In this document: positions 10,507 through 22,091 of the stretch, piece by piece
How positions within the stretch are numbered: the stretch's first letter is position 1
Layout of the letters: each line of letters begins with the position of its first letter
Source of the DNA: Podospora pseudocomata
Taxonomy: Eukaryota > Ascomycota > Sordariomycetes > Sordariales > Podosporaceae
Reading direction: 5' to 3'
Length of the DNA: 64,000 nt
Assembly: GCF_035222375.1 (NCBI RefSeq)
Contig: NC_085887.1
Location: 1,277,501 to 1,341,500 of the forward strand
Notes under the pieces: generated by a model
Told to the model about the DNA's origin: nothing
The model's input: the letters and a program-made list of their open reading frames with translations, nothing else
Databases searched by the model: none
Program-made: the position numbers and the translations under genes

Positions 10507-11967
10507 TTACTCAATCCTCCCCACCCCCTTCAACCTCAAATACACATCCGTCCCCCACCCATGCAAACTCTGCACCTTGATCCCACCCCCAAAATACTCG
10601 GCATACGCCCTGCTCAATGGCAGCCCATACCCCAGCCCAGCAATCGAGCTCCCCCCGCTGCTCGCCGCCGAGATCACGCTCAGCGCGTCATCGCTCCATG
10701 CCCCAGGGGGATCGTCCTCATTCTCCGAAAAGGTGGTGAAGCTGTAAGACCAAATGTGCGGCAGCACCTCTGGGCCGATACCACCTCCCCGATCCCGGAT
10801 TCTGATCGTCACCCCGGGGGCATTGTCGTCAAGGGGCTGGATATGGTCTTTGTTGAACGCCCCCAAAGAGACAGACGGTGGGGAGAGCGTGATGGGGGTT
10901 GTGACGGACGAAGGAGGCTCGGGAGCTATGGTGATCTCCACCGGGGATTTACTCTGACCGTTTTCGACTGTGGCCCGGAAAGCGTTCTTGAGGAGCTCGG
11001 TGATGATATACTCTAGGTGCGTGGGGACAAAGGCAAAGGTTGTCTCGGGGCTGCCGTTGATGAACCATTCTGGTCTCACCCCATAATTGAGCTCGCAGAT
11101 GTCGGCGACAAAACTGCCGCACGAGTCGACTGTTGATGCCGGGCGGAGGGCCGTGTCAATGACCCCGATGTACCCTGGGGTTTCAGGGCATGGTGTAGGG
11201 GAGGAGGGTGGGTCAAAGTGCGGGCTGGAGGAATAATGCAAGGCGATGTGCTGCTCGGCTACCAACCTGGTCCCGATACGGGCGCGGAGGTGCTGGTCGA
11301 GGAAGCGGGTTACCTCGCCGGGGGAGATGTATTTCCTGCACTCCAAGAACCCCCGCGCGAGAATGGGGATGGTGTCGGTGTGGGTTTGGACTAGCTCGGC
11401 GAGGACTTCAGTGAAGCGGATTTCGTCTTCGAGGTTAGAGATTGTGCGGCCTTGCCAGGGGAGGAGGGTGGAGAGTGAGTGTTGGTAGTTGTTGTAGATT
11501 TTGCGGATGTTGGGGTTGGACACCACGATATAGGGGAGGTTGCGGAGGGCTTGGATCCTATGGGCTAGTCGAATGGGGAGGAGGGAGAGGGTGAAGCGCG
11601 CCGAGGAGAGGAGGGCTTCGGCGCTGAGGGGTGGTCGGCCATGTCTTTAGGAGAAAAGGTGTTAGACGCTGTGGTGTGATTGGAGCCATCGTGTTGGAAG
11701 GGATAGGAAGACAAACTTGACCAAGTCTGCCAGACTCAATCGATGTAGGGGCTGTTTAGCAAGCCACGGGACAGCATCGTCGGTCTCGGAATAAGTGACG
11801 TGATGGTGGTGGTGACTCGGAGGTCGGTGGTGGTGGGCAACGGGAGCTTCCTTATTAGGGTTCTGTGATGTTGATGACGCCCTTCGCGCCAGGTATCGTC
11901 CTTTGACAAGTCCTGGGACAATACGGGAGGGCGTCGACAACCGTATCAACCTCGCCGTGGGGCCCAT
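10507..11967 (-). CDS. Mitochondrial PDH/branched-chain ketoacid dehydrogenase kinase
   Basis: Two exons, 11967-11717 and 11644-10507, giving 462 residues. The 72-nt intron has a GTTTGT donor and a CTAAC branch site, and the join restores the family motif LVKHGRPPLS. The first 30 or so residues are Arg/Ser-rich and acid-free, like a matrix presequence. The four-helix regulatory domain (LPIRLAHRIQALRNLPYIV) is followed by a GHKL ATPase: N-box ELLKNAFRA (Asn about 304), G1 DRGGGI (Asp about 368) and G2 GLGYGLPLSRAYAEYFGG (from about 420). Such kinases phosphorylate the E1-alpha subunit of pyruvate or branched-chain 2-oxoacid dehydrogenase and switch it off. Which complex is the target cannot be told from sequence alone. 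The His-rich patch near residues 45-56 is not a conserved feature that I recognise. Confidence 0.88.
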
Positions 11968-12307
11968 ATTATCAAAGTGCTGATGTGTAGTTGAAGCTGT
12001 GTCAAAGCTGAGTAAAAGAATGGAACGCGGCACGATTAAACTGAAACTGTGCGAGTACAAGTTGCTAAATGCTATCAAAAGAGAGGGAGCAAGCTGGAGA
12101 TGGTAAGATTAAATACATCAATAACACTGTCCAACATGAACACTGGAAAGAGAGAATGACTGTCAATTGCTAGCTAGCGCTCGTCATAACGACTACGAAC
12201 CCTCGATATCGATAAGCCGCTGGACAGGGATTATCTGCCCCGCTGTCACGGCACACGCTGCCCCGCACCTCACTAGATCCCGCTCCTGGACGGCTGGCCT
12301 GGGCTCC
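11968..12307. other. Intergenic, kinase promoter and PBI2-like 3' flank
   Basis: A 340-base spacer between two minus-strand genes. No gene or recognised element; AT-richer near 12100-12130. Confidence 0.5.
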
Positions 12308-12700
12308 TTATTGAGTGCGCATCTCTTGATCAGCTTCAACCTCCTTCACGTGCTCGTGGCTGGAAAGAGTTTGGACAGAGTCCTCGGGGAAGGAGACTCT
12401 GTTGGTGACAGAGTCAGTCATTTTGTTCATTTGTCTGATATCGAGAGAGTCTTACGAGAAGCCCTTGATCAGTGTGTACTCGTGGCCGATGGTGCCGCCC
12501 TGGTCTTTGGCATGTTGCTTGGCCCTGCGCGGTATCAGCTTCAGTTCGGTAGAGAGATAGATCCCGGGAAAGGATCTTCTTACGCCTCGATCTGCTCGGG
12601 GGTAGCGTCGTCCTTGCAGGTCACCTGTGTGGTGGTGATGTTAGCTTAACGATCAGAATATACAATGGCCGATAGGTCCACATACGATGTAGGAAGGCAT
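12308..12700 (-). CDS. PBI2: Small I9-type proteinase B inhibitor (PBI2-like)
   Basis: A gene of four very short exons: 12700-12686, 12624-12584, 12524-12456 and 12398-12308, with every join in frame, giving 71 residues. It begins MPSYIVTCKDDATPEQIEAA and ends VEADQEMRTQ. It is a free-standing inhibitor I9 domain, the fold of subtilisin propeptides. Yeast Pbi2 (75 residues) inhibits vacuolar proteinase B and takes part in vacuole fusion. The length, the start MPSYIVT, the core GGTIGHEYTLIKGFSVSFP and the acidic tail fit that family. All three introns have GTATGT or GTAAGA donors and AG acceptors; intron 1 has a GCTAAC branch site. The first exon codes only five residues. No single open frame shows this gene, so it is easily missed. 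The role in vacuolar proteolysis is inferred from the family. Confidence 0.9.
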
Positions 12701-13632
12701 GGTTGTAGTTGTAGTTGGCTTGGGTCTGTTGGAGAAAGACTGTGTGTTTGCAGAGAGAAATCGCAGAGATGGAGACAGGGTACGGATCCTCCTTATAAAC
12801 ATCTGGCCGAGGGCTGCCCAGGCATGGAGACGAACAAGCGTGGAGGCCTAGTTCACGAGGACGGCGGGGTGAGAGGGGAATACGTCATGCCCGGTGTATC
12901 ACGCACTACAGCCGGTTCGATACAAGCCGTTTCAGCTTGTGACGCTTACTGGCGGCCTTCTATGGACTTTAACAGCGCTTCCATGTCCAGTTGGGGTGGA
13001 AACCGCGGGATACGCGCCTGTTTTGCCTGGCACGCCAGATTACGTATCTGGCATCGTGCAGGAGGCTTGCCCAGTTGGGCACTGCAAGTCATTTCTGAAG
13101 TTTGAGAGAGATGTGATATCGCGCATGCAAGCAATCACCTGCCCATTTGGAGGGTCGAGAGCGTCTCTGGAGTGGTGTTGCAATGGGACGAACCCCTCAG
13201 ACTAGACATGCCGAAGCTCAGCCATCCCAGTCAGGCCAGGCATTCTAAAGTGGGAGAGGCTGAGGATCACCGACGACTGGTTTTGGAATCATCTCGAGTT
13301 ACAGATGATATAGTACAAGACTGTAGTGTAAGTGTCTACAGTGTAAGCTGTAAGAACCAAGTTTAGATCTTGGTTGCTCTCTGGAGGCTGCCTCCCTGTT
13401 CCCCGCTCACCCGCTCCCATCTCCAAGTGAACCCCACCATATGATGCAGGGCCCCCGCAGGGATCTGTTATCGATAGGGCTTATCGCTTATCGCCCAGGA
13501 TCCGCCAGCCCAAAAATTTCTGGAGCTTTGCGCAGGTCGAATTGGAAATGGAGACTTGTCGCGACTTGGAGTTTTGCTGCTGGACTCTTCGGTGCAGAAA
13601 CGCCCGAATAACCACAACATCGCGGCGCAACC
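12701..13632. other. Divergent promoter region, PBI2-like gene and BMS1
   Basis: A 932-base shared promoter between two divergent genes. Open frames at 12665-13105 and 12894-13205 have no family character and cross the inhibitor promoter. A TATA-like element sits at 12793-12799. No gene seen. Confidence 0.6.
12793..12799 (-). promoter_or_regulatory. TATA box of the PBI2-like gene
   Basis: TTTATAA on the minus strand, about 95 bases upstream of the start codon. Predicted from position and sequence. Confidence 0.4.
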
Positions 13633-16600
13633 ATGGAACAACAAAATAAGCCTCACAGGCCGTCCAAGAAGTCCAAGGATAAAAAGAAGGCGCAACATAC
13701 AGGCCGTAAGTTGGTTTCAGGTCGTTGCGATGCGATTGGAGTCGCCATCATCCCTCGAGGTCGCTAACAGTATCTTCAAGAACAAAACCCCAAGGCCTTT
13801 GCCTTCTCTAATCCCGGCAAACTTGCAAAGCAGGCGGCGAGATCCCACGATATCAAAGAGAAGCGCCTCCATGTACCCCAAGTCGACCGTCTTCCCGATG
13901 AACCTCCTCCGCGCCTCGTCACCATCGTCGGACCTCCTGGTGTGGGCAAAACAACCCTTCTAAAGTCTCTCATCCGCCGATATGCAAAGGAAACAATGTC
14001 CGATCCCGTGGGACCAATCACGGTCGTCACCTCGAAGAAGCAGCGATTAACCTTTATTGAATGCCCCAACGAGCTCGAAGCCATGGTCGACATCGCTAAG
14101 GTCGCCGACATTGTCCTGCTGATGATTGACGGAAATTTTGGATTCGAAATGGAGACAATGGAGTTCCTCAACGTCCTGGCCGCCACCGGTATGCCAGGAA
14201 ACGTCTTCGGTATTCTGACCCATCTCGATCTCTTCAGAAAGCCACAAGCGCTCAAGGACGCCAAGAAGAGGTTAAAGCACAGGTTGTGGAACGAATTGTA
14301 TCAGGGCGCCCATCTCTTCTATCTTTCTGGTGTTTTGAACGGCCGTTACCCCGATCGGGAGATTCATAACCTTTCCCGCTTCCTGTCGGTTATGAAGAAC
14401 CCTCGTCCGCTCGTATGGAGAAACTCGCACCCTTACACTGTTATCGACAACTATCGCGACATTACTCACCCAACCAAGATTGAAGAGGACGAGAATTGCG
14501 ACCGGTCGATCGAGCTGTCTGGCTATTTGCGCGGTACCAACTTTGCAGCGGATGGGCAGAGGATACACATTGCGGGCTTGGGCGATTTCACAATAGCTAG
14601 CATGGAAGCTCTGCCGGATCCTTGCCCGACCCCCTCGATGGAGCAAGCGCTTGCGAAGGCCACTGGAAAAACTGGGAGGAGGCGCTTGGATGAGAAGGAC
14701 AAGAAGCTGTGGGCTCCAATGGCCGACCGCAGTGGTCTCAAGATTACTGGTGATCACATTGTCATCACCAGGGAGAACGGTTTCGCTTTCGACAAAGACG
14801 CCGAGGACGTCGAACGTGGCGAGGGCGAGCAGCTTATTGTTGATCTACAGGGCGAGAGGAAACTGCTTGGTTCTACTGACAAGGGTGTCAAGCTGTTTGC
14901 CAGCGGACAGGAGCTCACACAGGTCCCAGAAGAGGCCGACAGCGGGAGGAAAACCAGGAGAAAGGCGCGCTTCGCTGCTGGGGATGAGCCTGGCGAGGAT
15001 GAAATTCCCGACGACGAGGGCTTCGAAAGCGGAGAGGTGGATGAAGAGGGCTCAGACGTTGAAGAGGACGAATTCGACATGTCAAAGCTGGGCAAGATGT
15101 TCAAGAAGCAGCAAGACAAGGATCAACCAGAAGATGACCTTGCCTTTGCCGACAGTGATTCTGACCTTGGTTCTCTCTCTGGCGACGAAGACGAGGAGCT
15201 GGATTCCGACGAGGACGACGAGGACGTTGACATGGAAGACTTGGGTTCTGATGAGGAAGCCGGTGCCCTGAAGTGGAAGGATAGCATGTTTGAGCGCGCC
15301 AGTAAGCTTCACGGAAACAGAAGACCGTTCCGTGCTGTGGATCTTGCCAGATTCATGTACGACACTGCCCTCAGTCCCAGAGAAGCTCTCAAGAAATGGA
15401 GGTGCGAGGAAGAGGAAGAAGAGGAGGAGAACATTGAGAAAGACGAGGACGACACTTTCTTCAGGAAGATTGGCGATGATGAGCAGGAAGATTTGACCGA
15501 GGACCGCGCGATACCAAGCTTCGACTATGAGGATTTAGCTGCCAAGTGGTCAAGTGAGGATGCTGTAGAGGCTCTCCGGACCAGATTTTCGACTGCGAAC
15601 CTGGTTGATGAAGAGGGCGGGAACGGTGACGATGACGACTTTTCCGGGCTCGACAATGATGATGAGGACGACGAGGGTGATGGTGCTTTTGAGGATCTTG
15701 AGACAGGGGAAGCGCATGGCGGTGATGGTGACGAGGACGAGGATGAGGACGGCGATGAAGATGAGAGTGAAGAGCCACCAGAAGCCAGCTTGGAGGCTGA
15801 ACGTGAAAAGAACGCCCGTCGCAAGGAAGAACTCAAGCTACGCTTCGAGGAAGAAGATCGCGAGGGTTTCAAGAACGACAAGGCTGTCGCTAGGCGAGAA
15901 GGCGGCGGAGATGATGAGTTTGGCGAGGACGACTGGTACGATGCCCAAAAGGCTCTGCTTCAGAAGCAGCTTGACATCAACAAGGCCGAGTTTGAAGAGC
16001 TTGACGAGAGGCAAAGGACGGCGGTTGAGGGTTTCAGAGCCGGCAAGTACGGCAAGATTGTTCTCGAGGGCGTCCCAGCCGAGTTTGTCAAGAACTTCTC
16101 GGCCAAGAGACCCATCATCGTGGGCGGTCTCTCTGCTACCGAGGACAGGTTTGGTTTCGTCCAAGTCAGAATCAAGAAGCACAGATGGCACAAGAGAATC
16201 CTCAAGACGGGCGACCCCTTGATCTTCTCTCTCGGCTGGAGAAGATTCCAATCTCTCCCCATCTACTCCATCTCCGACTCCCGGACGAGAAACCGCATGC
16301 TCAAGTACACACCCGAGCACATGCACTGCTTCGGTACCTTTTACGGCCCCCTGATCGCCCCCAACACCTCCTTCACCGCATTCCAGTCCTTCTCCTCCTC
16401 CAACCCGGGCTTCCGCATCGCAGCCACCGGCACGGTCCTGTCGGTAGACGAATCCACCGAAATCGTCAAGAAGCTCAAGCTAACCGGCACCCCCTACAAA
16501 ATCTTCAAGAACACCGCCTTCATCAAGGACATGTTCAACACTGCCCTTGAAATCGCAAAGTTTGAAGGCGCGGCCATAAAGACTGTCTCGGGCGTCCGCG

Positions 16601-17214
16601 GCCAGATCAAGCGCGCCCTGTCAAAACCAGACGGCCACTTCCGCGCCACGTTTGAGGACAAAATTCTCCTGTCCGACATTGTCTTCCTCCGCGCGTGGTA
16701 CCCCATCAAGCCGCACAGGTTCTACAACCCGGCGACGAACCTCATCGGCTGGCAGTCGATGCGCTCGACGGGGGAGATCCGCCGCGCCGAGGACTTGGCC
16801 ACGCCGCAGCTGAAGAACAGCCAGTACCGCAAGATTGAGCGGCAGGAGAGGCATTTCAACCCGTTGAGGGTGCCCAAGAAGCTGGCTGCCGAGCTGCCGT
16901 TTAAGTCGCAGATTGTGCAGACGAAGAAGCAGAGGAAGGAGACGTACATGCAGAAGAGGGCCGTGGTGGTTTCGGGAGAGGAGCGCAAGGCGAGGGATCT
17001 CATGCAGAAGCTTACTACGATCCGGAAAGAGCAGGTTGCGAAGAGGAAGGCGAAGAAGGAGGAGAAGAGGCAGGAGTACAGGAAGAAGGTGGCGGATATT
17101 GAGGAGAGGCTGGAGAATAGGGAGAAGAAGGAGAAGCAGGCGTACTGGGAGAGGGAGGGGAAGAAGAGGAGGGCTGGGGATGGGGGTGGTGGGGGTGGGA
17201 AGAGGAGGAAGTAA
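13633..17214 (+). CDS. BMS1: Ribosome biogenesis GTPase BMS1
   Basis: Two exons, 13633-13705 and 13781-17214, giving 1168 residues, close to yeast Bms1 (1183). Bms1 is a nucleolar GTPase of the SSU processome. It binds Rcl1 and U3 snoRNP and is needed for early 18S rRNA cleavages. Exon 1 codes the basic start MEQQNKPHRPSKKSKDKKK. The P-loop GPPGVGKTT lies at residues 75-83, followed by the other GTPase motifs (ECPNEL, ILTHLDLF). An AARP2CN-type segment comes next, then long Asp/Glu tracts between about 370 and 660. The conserved C-terminal RIBIOP_C region begins near residue 820 (KHRWHKRILK, then GDPLIFSLGWRRFQS). The tail is Lys/Arg-rich, fitting nucleolar location. The intron donor is GTAAGT, and the join yields HTGQQNPKAFAFSNPGK, which matches the family. 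It shares its promoter with the divergent inhibitor gene. Confidence 0.96.
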
Positions 17215-17667
17215 ATAGTCGGTGGGTGTTTTGTCTGTCTGTGAGGTTACCAGGCGTTGATATCATGGTTGAGGAGGCTACATAAGGTGTATAGGCCAGG
17301 AAAATGAAACACTTTTGCCAACATCATGTTGCGTGTGAAACACCAATATTGGGGAAGACACATTTCCTGAGAAAGTACGGGCTAACCGCCAAAAGTGTAT
17401 TCCTGTTTCCCAATATACATACAAACACTTATTGTAACTAACACTAACATACCATTCAGAGAGGCCGGGGGGGTGGGGGGGTATCCCTAATCCTACCAGC
17501 CAACTACTCCTTTCCTTTCCTTTCTTTCCTGTTCCTTTCCCATTCTTTTCCCACCAGCAAAGTCAAGATAATTTTCAAATCATTCCCCCACCCCCCCAAA
17601 AAAAAAAAGAAAAACACTTCCAAATCTTCTAATCAAACCATACAACACCCTCTGCCTCCCCTCAGCA
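17215..17667. other. Convergent 3' flank of BMS1 and F-box gene
   Basis: A 453-base convergent spacer. T-rich and C-rich tracts (17515-17560) and an A-run near 17600 fit 3' UTRs on both strands. Nothing else seen. Confidence 0.5.
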
Positions 17668-20600
17668 TCAAAGCCGCCCACTGACAACCTCCTTCTCAAA
17701 AATCTTCACCCCATAAACATCATAAAACCTCATATCTCCCACCGTCTCAATCTTGCTCGCCCTGAACCTCTCATCATCTTCCTCATCCCCACTATCCTCA
17801 CTCTCATCACTACTCCCATTCCCCCCAATGGCATCCAACCACGCCGAGTTTCCGCTCCCGTCAGTTTCGATAGACGGTAGTATCAACCCCGAGCTCGTAC
17901 TCCCCAGCCCCGTCGTGGCACTCATCTTCTTGACCTTGTTATTCTTCTCCTTTTTGCGCTTGGGCAAGTCCCTCGCCCTGATAAGCCGCTCTACCCTGTC
18001 GTCGTCATCGATCGAGATCCACTCCAGCTTTAGGTGAGGGTGATGAGAGAGGTTATCAATCAAAAACTTCTTCGTCTCCCTCATGACCCAGACACACGTG
18101 TCCTCGTTGCGCAGCTGGGCAATATGCAACGCCCTCAACGACACCAGCCCCGCAAGCCGCTGCATAAATGTATGCTATTTTTCACGTCAGCACCTAAATA
18201 TCAATCAACCAGTCCAAAAGGGAGGGAAAACATACCATAGTCCTAATACTCATGCAAGCAGCCAGCTCCTCCAGCACCCTCCCCTTCCTACACAGCAACA
18301 AGACCGTCTTCTCATTCAGATCCCAGCTCGGATCCGCCAAGTTCTTGATCATCAAGTACTTCAACGTAGGCATGTGCTTCTTTAGTACCAACTTCCGAAT
18401 CTGTTCGATAGTAGTCGGTGTCCTGGGCGCAAACGACTCAGGCTTATACTTGAAGTCCCGCTCGAGCATAAACAACTCCTCCACCGCTTCCAGCTCGTGA
18501 ACAAACGTCAAAAAGGCTGGTGTGACATTGTCGGTAAAGATGTGTCGCAGAGGCAGAGGGGCTTCCTTGTTGAGTTTGGCCATTTGAGCCCAGATTGGCG
18601 CTTGAGGGCCTACGTTCAGGAGCGTCAAGTGACGGAGACATCGGAGGTCAATGGCCCGGTACAGAACTGAAGCCTTGACCGGGATGAGGTAGATGGCTAG
18701 AACCTGGAGAGCTAGACCTCTTGTTGTCCGCAGGTAGTCATTCATCTGCTGGTTTTTGAGCGCAATCGAGTCAACAGCGGACACGGAGGAAGATGGCCGG
18801 GGAATTTGCTTCTCGGCATCGTTGATCTCGGCTTCGACTGTCGTGAGCTCCTTGTGGATGTCTGCAATGCTCTGGCTGATGGTGTACATCTGCTTCTCAG
18901 CCTCGGCGACACGGCTAACATCGACCGGTGTGTCGCTGGAGCGCATCCTCTCAATATCCTTTGTCAAGTCCTTAGCTTGAGTCTCAAAGATATCGACCTT
19001 TTCAGCCAACGTCTTGAAGTTGGCTTTTTGCGCGGCTAGGTTCGCCATAGCCTTGTTCACGTCGGCCGACACCACGCTGCCACTCGTGGAGGGCATGGCC
19101 AAGGAATTCGTGGAGGCAGACGGGGTCATACCAAATTCCTTCGAAGAGGTGTCCTTGGTTGGGCCATCTGCACCATCAAGCTGGAGAGTCTCCTCGGGCG
19201 CCTCAATGTCAATATCTTCAGGGGTCACATCGTTCTCCTTTTGCTTGTCCTTGGAAGCGTCTGCAGCGCCATCACCAAAAAGACTGGCAGGCTCTGTCGA
19301 GGCCTGTGCGACCGGGGCAGCCCCTGAGCTCTCTGCGGTCGCCGGCTCCTCTGCCACCGATTCATCTGTCTTTGATGAACTTGAGCTCCCGTTTGTGCTT
19401 TGCTTATTTGACTTTTCTGCCCTCCTGTTCATCGTATCTTCAACGTACTTTGTTGCGGCAGCCTGGAAAGTTTCGAGAATATTCTTTTGGGTAGCATTGA
19501 CCTCACTTGGATCGGTGTTGTCGTTCAGCTCCTTCACAATCCTGGTCATCACGGTCTTCAAGGCCTGGGCAAACTCGTGCGTTCCATTGCCCCCGTTCGA
19601 CTCGACCTTGGTCTCCTTTTCCTTTTCCTTTTCCTTTTCCTTCCCCTTGTCTTTCGGCTTTTTAGGCGGCTTTTTTACTAGATAGACCTCGACATCCAAG
19701 ATCCTACCCAGCACCGACTCTTGTGCCTTTTTCTCTTCCATGGCCCGGAAGGCTCTGGCAGGACCGCTCATGTCATTGGCCATGTTTGAACTAGAGCCAG
19801 CCGGGGTAGGCTGGAAATCATCGTCGACATCTGAATCGTCCGGATCCGCCTCGGGGGCAGGTTTTCTGGCCTGTGAAGCCAGCTTGTCCGAAAAGGAGAG
19901 TTTCAGCTTAGTGAGAGTTGCCGAGGAGTTCCGAACACATGATTTGATCTCTGTAACCATATCGAGCGAGTCGATATCCAACACGGAAAGACTCCTCAGA
20001 TTGCCGAAGCCCGACAGCGTCGGTGGCTCCTTGGAAAGGGGCGTCTTCCGTAAGGCTTTCGGTCGGTGAGGCTTCGGCATCGGAGGTGGAGGGGGCGGAG
20101 GCACATTGACTGTGACGGAGGTCACGGGCACATAAAACCCAGAGGGCGGCGGAGGCAGCGTCGAAAATGGGGGTGGTGGAGGGGGTAAGTTTGACATGGG
20201 AGGTGGTGGCGGGACAGATGTGACGCCCAGCGACGCTGATGTTGAGGTGGCGGCATTGTATGGAAGGGGAGGAGGCGTTTCGTAGATAGAAGGTCCCTCT
20301 TGTAACCGAACATGAAGATGGGCCAGTGTCTTGATACTGTGTAGTTCTTTGTAGAGGGTTCGACTAAGTTCGACACGGATATTCCACCTGAAGAGGAAAT
20401 TGTCAGTACTGGATGTGCAATAGACCGAGATAGACACACCTGAACCTCTCGAGAGCCCTTGCCCTGCGCAGCGTCATAAGCAGCAGTGTGTTCATGAACT
20501 TTCCGCAGCTGAGATTCGCCAGGTAAGCCTTGTAGGCTGTTTCGGCTTTGTGGCCGGCGCTGAGAGTGTCCAGAGACAAGTCTCTCAGGTGCTGAGCATA

Positions 20601-20864
20601 GTTGTAGTCGCTAGTCACAAAAGTGTCGAGACCGCCAGCCAGGCCGTCTATGGGCGAGTCGTATTCGGGGTCATCTTCGTCTGGGAAGACAATATGGAAA
20701 TTGCGATAGAGTTGGGCGGCAGCGAGTTCCCGGCAGTGTCTCGACACGAGGGCAAAGCATATCAGATCGGCCTGGGAGCAGTTGCGGACAATTTCTTTCT
20801 GGACTTCGTTTGGCAGGGCCATGAAGCAGAAAGGTGGTTTCTGCCTGCCCGGAGACGAAGCCAT
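17668..20864 (-). CDS. Large F-box protein with polyproline blocks
   Basis: Three exons, 20864-20440, 20387-18236 and 18174-17668, giving 1027 residues. The introns are 52 and 61 nt with GTGTGT and GTATGT donors. The F-box is N-terminal (about residues 13-55: FMALPNEVQKEIVRNCSQADLICFALVSRHCREL split over the motif), the usual Skp1-binding position in SCF ubiquitin ligases. After it come three polyproline blocks (about 180-255), a Lys/Glu run KGKEKEKEKEKETK (about 395), a Ser/Ala/Glu-rich spacer and a coiled-coil-like stretch around 590-680. The C-terminal third has leucine-rich, LRR-like segments (LRCLRHLTLLNVG, LVSLRALHIAQL) that could hold the substrate. The end is acidic and then well conserved-looking (DMRFYDVYGVKIFEKEVVSG). 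The substrate is unknown. The C-terminal half may act in target recognition; this is inference. Confidence 0.8.
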
Positions 20865-22091
20865 ATCGGCGATAAAGATGGATGGGATCTGATGCTCGTT
20901 CTAGCAGAAGATGGGGGCGCACGCAGGAAGAGGAGGAAAATTTGAGTCAAGAAGCAGTGAAAGAAGACGGGTATCGGAATGGAAATGCAAGATTTTGATT
21001 CTGGCAATCTTTTTTTTTTTTTTTTTTGCTGGCGCCAAAGAAGCAGCCAGCCGTTCGTTGTTGCAGAGGGGTTCATTATCGAGGTGTGGCAGAGACGGCG
21101 GGAAATCGACAAGTTCTGGCCAAGAGCCGGGGTGTGCCCGGGGGGTGCTTTAGCGGATGTGCAGCACTCTGCAGCGGGCAGGGCAGGGCAGGTGGGGGAG
21201 GGTCCAAGTCAGCCTCTCCCGCCTCCCTGGCCACATAAAAACCGAGACTGCAAACCACCAAAATCACCGTCACTTACACAACCACGTCGATATTAAAACG
21301 TAATTTTCTCAACCACCACCTCATCAAATTCTCTCATCTTTTAAGAACTACTGTTTTAGTACTTTTGAAACATATAAGAATTTTGGTAGAATTTTATGGT
21401 TGTCTTTGAGTGAGAATGGTGTGTATGAAGGCTGCTAATTGTATAGTGTCTTCGGTTTTTTTGTGGCCAGGGAGCCCGTCCGCAGGGCGTCCCCAATTCC
21501 CCAGCATGTGACGCTCGGACCACCTCAACATGAAATTCCATCCATTCCAATGGCACCTTTTCTGAAGCAACCACCTCCAACGTCGGATTTTCTCTTTTTC
21601 ATGTTTGATGGTCCGTGTGAAGGCCCAGGACTCGGTATTCCGCCATCCAATCATTTTCAGCGACTTTGGATATGACATGCAGGGCCCTTGTGGCTACCTT
21701 ATCCCAGAGAGTGCCGTCTATCCGCTCAGGGCATCAACTTCAACAATTTAACCCCACCATTGCCTAGGCATCCACGCAGTAATTAGTGGCTGCCCGTAAC
21801 ATGATTAAGATTTTATGTTGCAGCATTTTTGCTTATGTCTCATACAGATCTACTTCCTAAGAAACTATCTTCTCCTCCTCTTCTGTCTTGCTCTTTCCCT
21901 GCCATTGCAACCCTCTCTGTTGTCACAGCGGTTGACCATTGAGGCAGGGTAGATTGCTTGGGGTGAATCATTTCCCTTGGCTTTCAGTGCCACCAGCCAA
22001 CAACTCAACCGAGCCCTGTGTGAAGGACTCAATCTTTTAATCTTTTCTCACACACCCAACACACGGTGCCAATCACTGTTCCTCATCGGCA
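20865..22091. other. Divergent promoter region, F-box and transglutaminase-like genes
   Basis: A 1.2 kb shared promoter. It holds a T-run near 21009-21027 and AT-rich DNA at 21290-21420. Open frames here (for example 20979-21296) lack coding character. No gene seen. Confidence 0.6.

Noticed and set aside
12903-12925. GGTTCGATAC resembling a tRNA B box
   Set aside because: No matching acceptor stem, D arm or anticodon stem could be drawn around it.
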